Below are positions 44,100 to 53,561 of a stretch of DNA of 64,000 bases, piece by piece. Every line of letters starts with the position of its first letter. Position 1 is the first letter of the stretch. The DNA is taken from the NCBI GenBank assembly GCA_035542475.1, contig DATKLL010000194.1, positions 1-64,000 of the forward strand, in the 5' to 3' direction. This DNA is from DATKLL01 sp035542475. GTDB taxonomy: Bacteria; Desulfobacterota; Syntrophia; Syntrophales; UBA2185. Below the pieces are notes generated by a model. That model saw nothing but the letters and a program-made list of their open reading frames with translations. It did not search any database and was not told where the DNA came from. Made by a program: the position numbers and the translations under genes.

Positions 44100-44771
44100 T
44101 TATTTCGTTTTCTTTTTTAATACTTTCAAACCATAGGGACACACTGCCGAACAAATACCGCAGGTGTGCCCCTTGTGGTACTGAAAGTAGCGTTCTTTTT
44201 TCCAGCTATCGCATACGTGGACGTCTAAGATTTCCTCACGCGGCAGTCCCGGATGCCAGACCTTTCCATTCAATGCCCCCGCAGGACACGCATCAACACA
44301 GCGAGTGCAGCGGCCGCAAAAGCTGCGCTCCACCGGCGTTCCGTAAAGGAGTTCTATATTCATGAAAACGGTCCCCAGGCGAATCCATGGACCATAATTG
44401 CTCGTTATGAGCTGGCAGTTGCGGCCGATCCACCCCAGGCCTGCGCGGGTGGCCGCGGTTTTATGGGGAAAGTCTCCCTTAATGTTTATGGAATCGGTGC
44501 GTTCAGAAGCAGCCAGTGGTTTGGCCCGGAAGCCCTGCGTTCTGATCCCGGCTGCCAGCTCCTCTGCCAGGCCGTTGATAATGGCATTCACCCGGGCGTA
44601 CTCATCGGCATATGCCTGATTCGGGCCGTGCCGGATACCGGCCATAATCAAGGGGTTCACGGGAAAAGCCCATGATATGGCAAATGGGAATTCCTGTCCC
44701 GTCTCATCAGGTGGTGTTGAGAATCCGCGAAGGTCAGCCGCGCCCCAAAGCAGAATTTTCTGTGTTTGCAT
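44100..44771 (-). CDS. QueG-like double [4Fe-4S] protein
   Basis: About 223 residues, shorter than epoxyqueuosine reductase (about 350). It keeps HKTAATRAGLGWIGRNCQLI, typical of the QueG/reductive dehalogenase relatives, and two Fe-S motifs, CGRCTRCVDACPAGAL and CGICSAVCPYG. The cobalamin-domain N-terminus is reduced. Starts at 44813 or 44771 are both possible; I prefer 44771 (MQTQKILLWGAADL). Role unknown; tRNA modification is unlikely because of length. Confidence 0.75.
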   Translation of the reverse strand: MQTQKILLWGAADLRGFSTPPDETGQEFPFAISWAFPVNPLIMAGIRHGPNQAYADEYARVNAIINGLAEELAAGIRTQGFRAKPLAASERTDSINIKGDFPHKTAATRAGLGWIGRNCQLITSNYGPWIRLGTVFMNIELLYGTPVERSFCGRCTRCVDACPAGALNGKVWHPGLPREEILDVHVCDSWKKERYFQYHKGHTCGICSAVCPYGLKVLKKKTK

Positions 44772-44917
44772 CCAGGAGGTAAGCCAGAGGGGGAATGAGC
44801 GTGAGCAAATCACTGAAGAAAAGGCTCCTTTAGTCCGTTTTATTTCGACATATTTTCGATACGCGTCGACTTATCCACATCAGGACGAAACGACGGAGAT
44901 TTGAAGACGTCTGTCCA

Positions 44918-46120
44918 TCAGACGGTTGAAAAGGCAGTCATCTCGCTCAGCCGCTTTTTCAAATCTTCCCGGAGGGTTTCATTTGCTGTTTTGAGGATTA
45001 CCTTGGGAACACCGCCGAAGACCCTGTACGCATGGTTGAGAACCGGATCATCCCAGATGGTTTTGAGTTTGTTTTTGGTCAGCCTTTCGGAGGAGAGGAC
45101 CGGCCTCCATCCGCCCAATTGGCCGACAACCAATCTATTGCCGATCCCCGCTACCAACTGACTGCTGTCCACAAAATCATCTATGCCTGACGGATAGATG
45201 TGATGTCTGTTGTCCAGGAGCCAGGCCAGAGATACCATGTCATGCGCAATCACCGACTCTGCCGCGATAATCAGTCCGTTCTCCGGCTCGTAAACCTGGC
45301 CCCGATCCGGGCCAAACGTCGTAAGTACCTTGTCTGCCGCAGTTAGTACCAGCCGCTGCTTATTGCCCAACGTTTCAACGGTATTACCTTCACCTGTTTT
45401 CTCGTGTAAGGTATGTGCATCGTGATGGTACTCCAGCCGCGTGTCCGTCCGCCAGTAGCCTACAGCAGCCTTTAGTCCCAGTGTGCTGCCGGTAAGCACA
45501 TGGCGGCCGCAACGAGGCATGAGGATTATGTGATCAACCTCCCTGAGTATGGCAGGCATCATCAGGCCGCGCTTCCAGTGGGAGCCTATGGACGGTATGT
45601 CTTCATAAAAGGCGCTCCACCCGGCTTCTTCAAAGAAGTGTATTTCCGCGCCTGCCGCCTGGACGACACGGGTCATGCCGGCTGCCTCCATTAACCGGCG
45701 GGTGCTGCCGGTGACTCCCTGGGGCGTGAGTTTCACATGTTCAATGCCGGACATATCTCCTACAATCACACGGTCTGCGCCCTTCTTCTTGAGGAGCTCG
45801 ACCATGGCCCCAATGGCCGTGGGACTTGTAGTGGCCGGATAGGGGTAACTTGAATTAAGGGCGGGTTTTATGAACACGGAATCCCCCTTGGACAACCAGG
45901 AAAAATCCGTGGCTGCTTCAGCCGCAGCACAAACTGCCGCTTTTATTTCCTGTTCGGATGCCCCATGATTTACCCACGCCAGAAATACTTCTGTATCACG
46001 ACCTGCTGTGAATGTCCCGTCTTGTAGGCGACCCTGGGATTTAGCGGAATCACCCGAACATGAACTAAGTGCGATAGCTGACATGCCTGCCACAACCTTC
46101 AAAAATTCCCTTCGTTCCAT
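44918..46120 (-). CDS. exported DUF362 protein (Tat-like lipoprotein signal)
   Basis: 400 residues. It starts MERREFLKVVAGMSAIALSSC, a twin-arginine motif followed by lipobox LSSC, so it is probably translocated folded and lipidated. The DUF362 body includes GDSVFIKPALNSSYPYPATT, ADRVIVGDMSG and LMPRCGRHVLTGSTLGLKAA. Unlike the protein at 13.2 kb it lacks a ferredoxin insert. Function unknown; a redox or cofactor role outside the cytoplasm is inferred from the signal. Confidence 0.82.
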   Translation of the reverse strand: MERREFLKVVAGMSAIALSSCSGDSAKSQGRLQDGTFTAGRDTEVFLAWVNHGASEQEIKAAVCAAAEAATDFSWLSKGDSVFIKPALNSSYPYPATTSPTAIGAMVELLKKKGADRVIVGDMSGIEHVKLTPQGVTGSTRRLMEAAGMTRVVQAAGAEIHFFEEAGWSAFYEDIPSIGSHWKRGLMMPAILREVDHIILMPRCGRHVLTGSTLGLKAAVGYWRTDTRLEYHHDAHTLHEKTGEGNTVETLGNKQRLVLTAADKVLTTFGPDRGQVYEPENGLIIAAESVIAHDMVSLAWLLDNRHHIYPSGIDDFVDSSQLVAGIGNRLVVGQLGGWRPVLSSERLTKNKLKTIWDDPVLNHAYRVFGGVPKVILKTANETLREDLKKRLSEMTAFSTV

Positions 46121-46363
46121 AGCCTTGCTACTCTTATTGAAAAGACGCTGTGTTCTCCGGAATGAACAGACGGTTGTCGATCCGATCGCACATATTACTC
46201 AGATTCAGCAAAGGAACACCTCAAAGACCCATCATCAAAAAACCGGATTGGTGATATGATAGCTTGAATGTTTCAGCTACCGCCTTTTTTCAGCCGGAGA
46301 AGCATTATAAGAAATATGACAATGATTATTACTACGATTATCTTCAATTTATCAAATAAACTC

Positions 46364-46603
46364 TCAGTCCCTTTTCAGGACTTCTGAAATAATGAGAAAA
46401 ATAAGAGTGAGAATAGCCATCAAGATAGCCATCAGCCCCGGCATCAATGTTACCCATTTATTGGGAAACAGTTTCCTAAAATACACCTCTCTTTTTGGGT
46501 AATTGGTATGATTGGTTTCTGGAGTTACTTCCTTATGAGCAGATTCGGATCTCGCCTTAAGTATATTCATCTCTTTTCTGTAGTCTTCTAAATTTTTCTT
46601 CAT
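46364..46603 (-). CDS. small C-terminally anchored membrane protein, 79 aa
   Basis: A charged N-terminal half (MKKNLEDYRKEMNILKARS) is followed by one or two hydrophobic segments (WVTLMPGLMAILMAILTLIF and LIIS) and a basic tail EVLKRD. There is no known family. It sits alone in a long low-density region between the DUF362 and the S1-domain genes. Confidence 0.55.
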   Translation of the reverse strand: MKKNLEDYRKEMNILKARSESAHKEVTPETNHTNYPKREVYFRKLFPNKWVTLMPGLMAILMAILTLIFLIISEVLKRD

Positions 46604-46894
46604 GAATGATTATAATCACCTTCGGATTTTCTGTTTAAGTTTTTAGTAAATGTGCAGCTAAGAAAAAGATCGGAGGAGTCCGGTGGTAAGTTTTTTAATT
46701 TAAATCTGTGATGTAGTTTCTTTCCGCGATTTTTCAGTCTTACTGTTTTCTAATTTTGCCGCTTTCACTTTATCATCCTGCTGACGCACTATCCCGACTC
46801 ATTTATAAGCTGCTGTTCAGCTTTTCTTAGCACATTATATTAAATAATAAAAAGCCTAACTTTATGACAAGGTGACTACAAGAAATACATTATT
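46604..46894. other. AT-rich intergenic stretch
   Basis: About 290 bases with no supported gene, repeat or RNA. It borders the CRP-like site at 46895. Confidence 0.4.
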
Positions 46895-46910
46895 TGTGAT
46901 TGGTATCACA
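46895..46910. promoter_or_regulatory. second CRP/FNR-family operator
   Basis: TGTGATTGGTATCACA again has perfect TGTGA/TCACA arms. A weak -10 (CATTAT, 46951-46956) would put the start of transcription near 46963 and the site near -60, a class I position, ahead of the small membrane protein at 46994. Confidence 0.6.
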
Positions 46911-46993
46911 GCACTTTCCTCACCATATTGTTAAGGTTACAGCAAATCTACATTATCAACATCGGATCTTCCCCGTGACAGAAGGACATCGAT

Positions 46994-47149
46994 ATGGAAA
47001 CATTGATATCAACACAAATCATGACGCTGCTTTCAGAATTTCACCTTCATCAGACCCGGCTCAATACACCAGAAAGTGTTATACTTGCCGTCCTATTTCT
47101 CGTTGGTATTGTTCTTCTTATGATGGAACTTAATTTCCATCGGGATTAA
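46994..47149 (+). CDS. small single-span membrane protein, 51 aa
   Basis: The ATG at 46994 follows AGAAGG at about eight bases. The product METLISTQIMTLLSEF... has a polar N-terminal third and one membrane helix (SVILAVLFLVGIVLLMMEL) ending FHRD. It is too short for most gene callers. A CRP-like site upstream and a hairpin downstream (47180-47210) support a real transcription unit. Function unknown. Confidence 0.5.
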   Translation: METLISTQIMTLLSEFHLHQTRLNTPESVILAVLFLVGIVLLMMELNFHRD

Positions 47150-47179
47150 AATACTGATAACACCTCTTTCCCCCTCCTT

Positions 47180-47210
47180 AACCAGGGGAGACCGCAAGTC
47201 CCCCCTGGTT
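47180..47210 (+). terminator. hairpin terminator candidate
   Basis: AACCAGGGG and CCCCTGGTT form a perfect 9-base-pair stem around a 13-base loop, followed by ATTTT. It lies 31 bases after the stop of the small membrane protein. Confidence 0.6.
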
Positions 47211-47353
47211 ATTTTACATGAGTTATCCGACCTGCTTCCTGCATTTGTTTTAATCAAGACTTTATACAATTGAAAAATACATGAGAACAGTATATGTTTG
47301 AGCCTCTTCTGTAAATAATTGAAAGAAAGAAGGGAAAAGGGGAATAGCGGCAC

Positions 47354-48577
47354 ATGGTCGAAGAAAAAAATAGTGAATTAAATGAAGAAAAGAGTTTTGC
47401 GGAGTTGTTTGAAAAAACCCGGATGAGAAAAGATTTTTTGAAACCTGGTCAGAAGATTGAAGCCGTCATCGTCAAAATTACCAAGGATTGGATTTTCCTT
47501 GATCTGGGAGGAAAGAGCGAAGGCTATCTGGACAGAAAAGAACTGACGGATGAAAACGGTAATCTTTCAGTAAAAGAGGGCGATACGATCACGGCCTATT
47601 TTCTGTCGTCAAAGCTTAATGAGAAACTTTTTACGACCAAGATAGGTGCGGGAGATTCCGCGCGAACTTACATAGAAGAGGTCTGGCGAAACGGAATACC
47701 CATTGAGGGTGTCGTGGAAAAAGAGATCAAAGGGGGCTTCGAGATCAAGCTGGCAGGCGGGATGAGGGGATTTTGCCCATATTCCCAGATAGACCTCCGA
47801 CGCATGGAGGATGCGAAAGACTATATTGGCCGCCGCTTGTCTTTCAGAATTACTGAATATGCGGAGAGGGGCCGTAATATCATACTATCCGCCAGAGCTA
47901 TCTTGGAAGAACAAAAGAAAAAAGAGGAAGAAGCACTGAAGGCGACACTGCATGAGGGGATGATCGTAAAAGGAACCGTTGTTTCCATCAGGGATTTTGG
48001 CGCCTTTCTGGACATCGGCGGCCTACAGGGACTCCTTCCGATCTCGGAGATAGGATGGGATCGGGTGGAAGATATTCATGAGCGCCTATCCATCGGTCAG
48101 GCTTTGGATGTAGCCATTACTAAGCTGGACTGGCAGGAAAACCGTATCAGTTTGTCTCTGAAAGAAACGCTGCCTGATCCCTGGAATGAAGTGCCGGCAA
48201 AATATCCCGAAGGGACTTTTCATACGGGAAAAGTTGTGCGGCTAACGAAGTTCGGCGCCTTTGTCAATCTTGGTCCGGGGGTAGACGGCTTTATCCATAT
48301 CTCGAAACTTGGTAAGGGCAGGAGAATTACTCATCCCGGTGAAGTCATAAATGTGGGCCAGACCATCGATGTCCGGATCGATGCCATAGACCATGATCAA
48401 AAAAGGATATCCCTGTCCATACCGGAGGTAGAATCACAGGATGGCGGGTCACGCAAGTCAGAAAAAGAGTCCGCGGAAGATTTTCGTGAATATGTCAACA
48501 AAGCCCCTGCATCGCTCGGTTCGTTAGGTGATATTGTGAAACGGAAACAGAATGTAAAAAAAAGAAACGATGATTAA
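47354..48577 (+). CDS. S1 RNA-binding domain protein (RpsA-like, four S1 repeats)
   Basis: 407 residues with four S1 motifs: ~30-100 (IEAVIVKITKDWIFLDLGGK), ~115-180, ~200-270 (VKGTVVSIRDFGAFLDIGG, LPISEIGWDRV) and ~285-360 (HTGKVVRLTKFGAFVNLGPG, GFIHISKL). Ribosomal protein S1 of most Proteobacteria has six repeats, so this is a shorter paralogue probably binding RNA. A charged C-terminal tail follows. Ribosome binding region AAAAGGGG. It precedes the Na/Pi cotransporter gene by 14 bases. Confidence 0.85.
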   Translation: MVEEKNSELNEEKSFAELFEKTRMRKDFLKPGQKIEAVIVKITKDWIFLDLGGKSEGYLDRKELTDENGNLSVKEGDTITAYFLSSKLNEKLFTTKIGAGDSARTYIEEVWRNGIPIEGVVEKEIKGGFEIKLAGGMRGFCPYSQIDLRRMEDAKDYIGRRLSFRITEYAERGRNIILSARAILEEQKKKEEEALKATLHEGMIVKGTVVSIRDFGAFLDIGGLQGLLPISEIGWDRVEDIHERLSIGQALDVAITKLDWQENRISLSLKETLPDPWNEVPAKYPEGTFHTGKVVRLTKFGAFVNLGPGVDGFIHISKLGKGRRITHPGEVINVGQTIDVRIDAIDHDQKRISLSIPEVESQDGGSRKSEKESAEDFREYVNKAPASLGSLGDIVKRKQNVKKRNDD

Positions 48578-48591
48578 AGAAAGTAACTGAA

Positions 48592-50205
48592 ATGGTAAAA
48601 GGGATTCTGCTGTTTTCTACCGGTGTAGCTTTGTTTTTGTACGGAATGATCCGCTTGAGTACTGAGGTGCAGCTGCGATTCAGCAATGTCCGGATGCGTG
48701 AATACTTCCAGTTTGCCGTGAAAAATCCTCTTTACGGATTGATCACCGGTATCGTAACCACTGTTCTTTTTCAGAGCAGTACCGCCACTTCAGTTCTAAC
48801 AGTTGGAATGGTCAGTGCCGGATTGATGAGCTTTTACCGCTCTCTGGGAATCATCCTAGGGGCCGACATAGGAACAACTTTTACCGTTCAACTGGTAGTC
48901 TGGAAGATAACGGATGCTGCACCGGTCTTCATCATGATCGGCGGGGTATTGTGGTCTTTCGGCAAAGAAAAATGGAAATCTTTCGGAGAGGGGATCTTCT
49001 ATTTCGGCTTGCTGTTTTTTGGTCTGAGCCTCGTGTCCGTGGCGGCAATGCCTCTGAAGAATAGCCAGTCTTTTCTCCAGTTTTCTCAGGAGACGAGAAA
49101 TCCGCTGATGGGTGTTTTAATCGGGCTTCTTTTTGCCTTTCTCATCCAATCTTCCGCTATTACCATCAGCATCCTGGTGATTATGGCTCAGCAGAATCTG
49201 ATCGCCCTCGATAATGCCCTGCCCATTGTTTATGGCGCCAACATCGGTACCGCCGTAACGGCCCTGATGGCGGGCTTCGTATCAAATATCAATGGAAAGA
49301 GGAGCGCCCTCTCTCACTTTCTTTTTAAATTATTTGGCGCACTGATCTGCATATCGGCTGCGCCTGTATTTGTTCAGGTACTGAGACTCACTACGAACGA
49401 TGTACCCCAGCAGATCGCGTACGGACATCTTCTTTTTAATATGGTGATCGCCGTTGTCTTTATTTTTCTGCTCAAGCCCTTTTCTTATCTAGTTGAGTAT
49501 ATGCTCCCCGGAAAGGCGGAAATATTGCCGATCTGGCCTGAATTCCTCGATCAAAACTGTTTATCAAGGGCGGAAGACGCCCTGGAGTGTGTGAAAAAGG
49601 AGTTGAGAAGAGAGCTGGTGCTTGCACGCAGCATGCTCGTGAAGGCAATGGACCTCTTGAAAGGGTTTAGGGAAAGTGCCAGAAAGGAGATCCTCTATAT
49701 AGAGTTGGTAGTCAATAACCTGAGGAGAGAGGTTGGAAGTTATCTATGCAGAGTTCCCCATGATTCTCTTTCAGCGGATTTGTCCAGGGTCTTTTTTTCC
49801 TATTCAGCCATGGTTGATGACATTGAAAGTATTGCCGATCATACCGTCAGTCTGACCAATCTCATACAACAGAAACATGAACAGAAGATTTCATTTACTA
49901 AGTGGGGCCATGAGGACCTGAATGAGATTGTGGCACTGGTCTTAGATAATCTCAATGACGCCATTTCTCTCGTGGATAAAACGGATGAGGCGACAATAAG
50001 GGCAATCACGGAACGTGAGAAAGTTGTGGATCAGAAGGTTAAAGAGTCAAGAGAAAGACACCAGGAACGGTTTTACAGAGGGGTCTGCCAGGTACAGGCG
50101 GGTCCCATCTTTATTGAAATGCTCATCAACCTGGAGAGGATTTCCGATCACTGCCAGAATATTGCAGACTATGCTGAAGATATGAAAAATTTTAACCTTA
50201 GATAA
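48592..50205 (+). CDS. Na/Pi cotransporter family protein (NptA-like) with PhoU domain
   Basis: 537 residues. Two QSS repeats mark the transporter: VLFQSSTATSVLTVGMV (~60-76) and FLIQSSAITISILVIMAQ (~183-200), each with GADIGTT/GANIGTA. About eight to nine membrane helices fill residues 1-310. The last 200 residues form a PhoU-like helical domain. It should take up phosphate with sodium. It lies 14 bases after the S1 gene. Confidence 0.9.
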   Translation: MVKGILLFSTGVALFLYGMIRLSTEVQLRFSNVRMREYFQFAVKNPLYGLITGIVTTVLFQSSTATSVLTVGMVSAGLMSFYRSLGIILGADIGTTFTVQLVVWKITDAAPVFIMIGGVLWSFGKEKWKSFGEGIFYFGLLFFGLSLVSVAAMPLKNSQSFLQFSQETRNPLMGVLIGLLFAFLIQSSAITISILVIMAQQNLIALDNALPIVYGANIGTAVTALMAGFVSNINGKRSALSHFLFKLFGALICISAAPVFVQVLRLTTNDVPQQIAYGHLLFNMVIAVVFIFLLKPFSYLVEYMLPGKAEILPIWPEFLDQNCLSRAEDALECVKKELRRELVLARSMLVKAMDLLKGFRESARKEILYIELVVNNLRREVGSYLCRVPHDSLSADLSRVFFSYSAMVDDIESIADHTVSLTNLIQQKHEQKISFTKWGHEDLNEIVALVLDNLNDAISLVDKTDEATIRAITEREKVVDQKVKESRERHQERFYRGVCQVQAGPIFIEMLINLERISDHCQNIADYAEDMKNFNLR

Positions 50206-50221
50206 CCACTTTAAGAAATCT

Positions 50222-50251
50222 CCGCGCCTGTGAAAACTCAGCGGTTTTTTT
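50222..50251 (+). terminator. weak rho-independent terminator candidate
   Basis: CCGC...GCGG followed by seven Ts, just after the Na/Pi cotransporter stop. The stem core is only four base pairs with imperfect extension. Confidence 0.4.
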
Positions 50252-50261
50252 GCTTTAATTA

Positions 50262-50290
50262 TTGCAGTAATTCAGCATGCAGTGTTATAT
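50262..50290 (+). promoter_or_regulatory. sigma-70-like promoter of the ADH-AOR gene
   Basis: TTGCAG, a 17-base spacer and TTATAT. The expected start near 50297 leaves a 30-base leader containing GGAGG (50314-50318), nine bases before GTG 50328. Confidence 0.5.
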
Positions 50291-50327
50291 TCTACACAAA
50301 AAATGAGAGAATCGGAGGTACTCATAA

Positions 50328-53300
50328 GTGTGGCTATTAAAAAAAGCGTATTATCGTACGTTTCAGTTCCTTATGGGTTTAGGAATGAAATGTATTCCTT
50401 GGATTGAACCGGTAGTCATCTACGGCGCTGACAGCATAAAGAAACTTCCTCCAGTTATTAAAGAAAAAGGTATCACAGGCGTTCTTGTAGTTACCGACCC
50501 TGGTCTTATGGGTCATCACCTTCTTGATTCTCTCTTTGAGGGTCTCAATTCAGTAGGTGTTAAGTATTCACTCTATGATCAGGTACAACCCAATCCTACA
50601 ATCGACAACATCGAAGCAGCCCTTAAAGTCTATAATGAAAACAATTGTCAAGCTATCATAGCTTTCGGCGGCGGTTCACCGATGGATTGCGCAAAAGTTA
50701 CTGGCGCAAGAGTTGCTCGCCCAAATCGTTCAGTTACCCAGATGAGAGGTTTGTTTAAAGTAATCCCGTTCGCTATTAAAATGGGATCTCTTTTACCTCC
50801 GACTCTTTTCGCAGTTCCAACAACAGCAGGTACAGGTTCTGAAACTACAATAGCAGCTGTTGTATCGGACTCTCAAACTCATGAAAAATATCCAATTACC
50901 GACCCTGTTATTCGTCCGAGATACGCTGTTCTTGACCCTTTACTTACAGTTGGTCTTCCTCCTCACATTACATCAACAACAGGTATCGATGCTTTGACAC
51001 ATGCTGTTGAGTCCTACATAGGTAAATTTTATAACAATAAGGATACCCGCAAAAAAGCTATTTTGGCCGTTGAAATGGTTTTCAACAATATTGAAAGAGC
51101 TTATTATAATGGTAAAGACCTTGAAGCACGCGGACAAATGCTACTTGCTGCATATTATGGAGGATATACATTCACGCGTGGGGGCGTTGGGAATATTCAT
51201 TGTATCGGTCATAACCTCGGTGGTATGTATGGTGTTCCTCATGGTCTTGCAATGTCAGTTATAATGCCTTATGTTCTTGAATGGTACGGCGAAGCAGTGC
51301 ACAAACCTCTTGCTGAACTTGCAGATGTCGCTAATGTTTCAAAGCCGGGTATGAGCCAGTCTCAAAAGGCCGGAGCTTTTATCGAAGCCATTAAAGCGCT
51401 TAACAAAAAATTAAACATTCCGAACAAGTTTGATTTCATTAAAGATGAAGACATCCCGACAATCGCGGAACGCGCATTGCTTGAATGTAACCCCACATAT
51501 CCTGTTCCGAAGATCATGAGTAAAGAGGATTGTATGACAGTTATCAGATCTCTTAAAAGCATAACAAATAAAATAATCAAAGAGAAAGTTCATGTCATGA
51601 AAAAACCTTATATGGGAAAAATCCTCATCGTGGATTTGTCGATTGGAACCATGATGGAGGAAACAATACCCGACCATGTCTATGAACAGTACCTGTCCGG
51701 GATGGGCCTCGGGGCTCATATCTTGTACAATCATATACCAGCGGGCGCCGATCCTCTGGGGCCGGAAAACATCCTCGGTTTCTGTTCCGGCTTCCTCACG
51801 GGAACGGGCAGCTTGTTTTCCGGCCGGTGGACCCTCGTGGGAAAGTCTCCGCTGACGGGCTGCTGGGGCGACGCGAACTGCGGCGGCACCTTTTCTCCAG
51901 CTATCAAACATTGTGGCTATGACGCCATTTTCTTCAAAGGCATCAGCTCCAGCCCTGTTTATCTGTACGTGAAAAACGGCAAAGCCACGCTAAAAGACGC
52001 TGCGGACTTCTGGGGATGCGACGCCGTCGAAACGGAAGACATGCTCAAAAAACGGTATGGTCCGAAAGCGGCCGTGGCAGTCATCGGCCCCGCGGGAGAG
52101 AAGGTCTCCCTTATTTCCGGCGTTTGCACCGATAGGGGCAGAATCGCCGCCCGATCTGGTCTGGGCGCTGTTATGGGCATCAAAAAGCTCAAGGCAGTGG
52201 TCCTCGACGGCGTTCAACGCATCAGCGCCCACGATCCGGCAGCCATGAAGCGCTTGAGTAAACAATGTATCAAGTGGGTCAACATGCCTCTTCCCCTTAC
52301 CCCGGGGGGTATTTTCGCCTATGTGGGCAGTTTGCTGCGCGTAACCCCGGTCATTTTCCCACAGGATGGGCTTCTGTACAAGTCCATCTTGAAGAAGTGG
52401 GGCACGGGCGGTATGAACCAGGCATCCATCGAAATGGGTGATGCACCTCTGAAAAACTGGAACGGTTCAAATCGCGATTTCCCCCTGAAGAAGTCCAAGA
52501 AAATCAATCCCGATCTCATCAAAAAAACGGAAATTGTGAAGTATCATTGTTATTCCTGTCCGCTCGGATGCGGTGGCATCTGTGCCACAAAGGGAAAGTA
52601 CAGCCACACCCACAAGCCGGAATACGAAAGCATCCTGGCGTTGGGCGGCCTTTGCATGAACGAGGATCTGGACAGCCTTTTTTACCTGAACGAGCTACTG
52701 AACAGGGCTGGTATGGATACGATTTCCGCAGGCTCGACGGTGGCCTTTGCCATTGAATGCTATGAAAAGGGTATCCTTAACAAAGAAGATACTGGAGGTC
52801 TGGAGTTGAAATGGGGCAATACGGAGGCCATCATCGCCCTCATTAAGAAGATGGTCGAACGCGAAGGCATCGGTGATTTCCTGGCCGATGGGACAAAGAT
52901 TGCCGCTGCAAAAATTGGCAAAGGGACAAATGAGTTTGCCATCCAGGCCGGAGGGCAGGAGCTGGCCATGCATGATGGCCGGAATGATCCAGGTTTCAAT
53001 GTCCACTACAGCGTGGAGCCGTCGCCTGGCCGGCATACGCTCGGTGCCCAGCTTTATTACGAAATGTTTCAGCTCTGGAAATGCATCAAGGGCCTGCCCA
53101 AACCGAGCCCACTGTATACGAAGGCGAGCAAGTATAAAGTCGACCGGGAAAAGGCTGTGACCGCCGCCGCATGCAGCAAGTTCATGAGTTTGTCCAACGG
53201 CGCAGGCATGTGTCTCTTCGGTCTGTTTCTGGGTGCTAAAAGAATCCCGACCTTTGACTGGCTCAATGCCGCTACAGGCTGGCAATTGACACCCGAAGAA

Positions 53301-53549
53301 TATATGACGATCGGCGAGAGAATTCAGACGATGAAACAGGCCTTCAACGTCAAACACGGCATTGAACCGAGAGACAACTTCATCAGCAACCGCGCCCAAG
53401 GGAAGGTACCTCAGAAAGAGGGTGCCAATAAAGGAAGATCCGTGGATGTGGAAAAACTCGCAACCGACTACTGGGATGTGTTCGGATGGGATAAGGCCAC
53501 TGGTAAGCCTAAGGAAGAAACTTTGCGAAAGCTGGAAATAAAAAAATAA
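50328..53549 (+). CDS. iron-type alcohol dehydrogenase fused to aldehyde ferredoxin oxidoreductase
   Basis: 1073 residues in one frame. Residues ~1-420 are an Fe-dependent alcohol dehydrogenase: GGGSPMDCAKV (NAD site), PTTAGTGSE, and the metal ligands in GIDALTHAVE, IHCIGHNLGG and VPHGLAM. Residues 424-1073 are a full-length AOR beginning MKKPYMGKILIVDLS, with pterin-site NCGGTFSPAIKHCGYD, cluster cysteines in CYSCPLGCGG and a later GAGMCLFG. The ADH half is clearly lower in GC than the AOR half. It would join alcohol/aldehyde (NADH) and aldehyde/acid (ferredoxin) steps. An internal ATG at 51597 could also give free AOR. The polyferredoxin gene follows by 12 bases. Confidence 0.9.
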   Translation: MWLLKKAYYRTFQFLMGLGMKCIPWIEPVVIYGADSIKKLPPVIKEKGITGVLVVTDPGLMGHHLLDSLFEGLNSVGVKYSLYDQVQPNPTIDNIEAALKVYNENNCQAIIAFGGGSPMDCAKVTGARVARPNRSVTQMRGLFKVIPFAIKMGSLLPPTLFAVPTTAGTGSETTIAAVVSDSQTHEKYPITDPVIRPRYAVLDPLLTVGLPPHITSTTGIDALTHAVESYIGKFYNNKDTRKKAILAVEMVFNNIERAYYNGKDLEARGQMLLAAYYGGYTFTRGGVGNIHCIGHNLGGMYGVPHGLAMSVIMPYVLEWYGEAVHKPLAELADVANVSKPGMSQSQKAGAFIEAIKALNKKLNIPNKFDFIKDEDIPTIAERALLECNPTYPVPKIMSKEDCMTVIRSLKSITNKIIKEKVHVMKKPYMGKILIVDLSIGTMMEETIPDHVYEQYLSGMGLGAHILYNHIPAGADPLGPENILGFCSGFLTGTGSLFSGRWTLVGKSPLTGCWGDANCGGTFSPAIKHCGYDAIFFKGISSSPVYLYVKNGKATLKDAADFWGCDAVETEDMLKKRYGPKAAVAVIGPAGEKVSLISGVCTDRGRIAARSGLGAVMGIKKLKAVVLDGVQRISAHDPAAMKRLSKQCIKWVNMPLPLTPGGIFAYVGSLLRVTPVIFPQDGLLYKSILKKWGTGGMNQASIEMGDAPLKNWNGSNRDFPLKKSKKINPDLIKKTEIVKYHCYSCPLGCGGICATKGKYSHTHKPEYESILALGGLCMNEDLDSLFYLNELLNRAGMDTISAGSTVAFAIECYEKGILNKEDTGGLELKWGNTEAIIALIKKMVEREGIGDFLADGTKIAAAKIGKGTNEFAIQAGGQELAMHDGRNDPGFNVHYSVEPSPGRHTLGAQLYYEMFQLWKCIKGLPKPSPLYTKASKYKVDREKAVTAAACSKFMSLSNGAGMCLFGLFLGAKRIPTFDWLNAATGWQLTPEEYMTIGERIQTMKQAFNVKHGIEPRDNFISNRAQGKVPQKEGANKGRSVDVEKLATDYWDVFGWDKATGKPKEETLRKLEIKK

Positions 53550-53561
53550 GAGGTAAAAAGC

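Noticed and set aside
46273..46374. A hydrophobic frame (KIIVVIIIVIFLIMLLRL) right after the 79-residue membrane protein, first taken as stop-codon read-through.
   Set aside because: Frame check shows it is not in phase with the stop at 46364-46366 and it has no ATG or GTG start.
46900..47133. 77-codon frame starting with TTG near the CRP-like site.
   Set aside because: It starts inside the operator and is out of phase with the better supported 51-codon frame at 46994.
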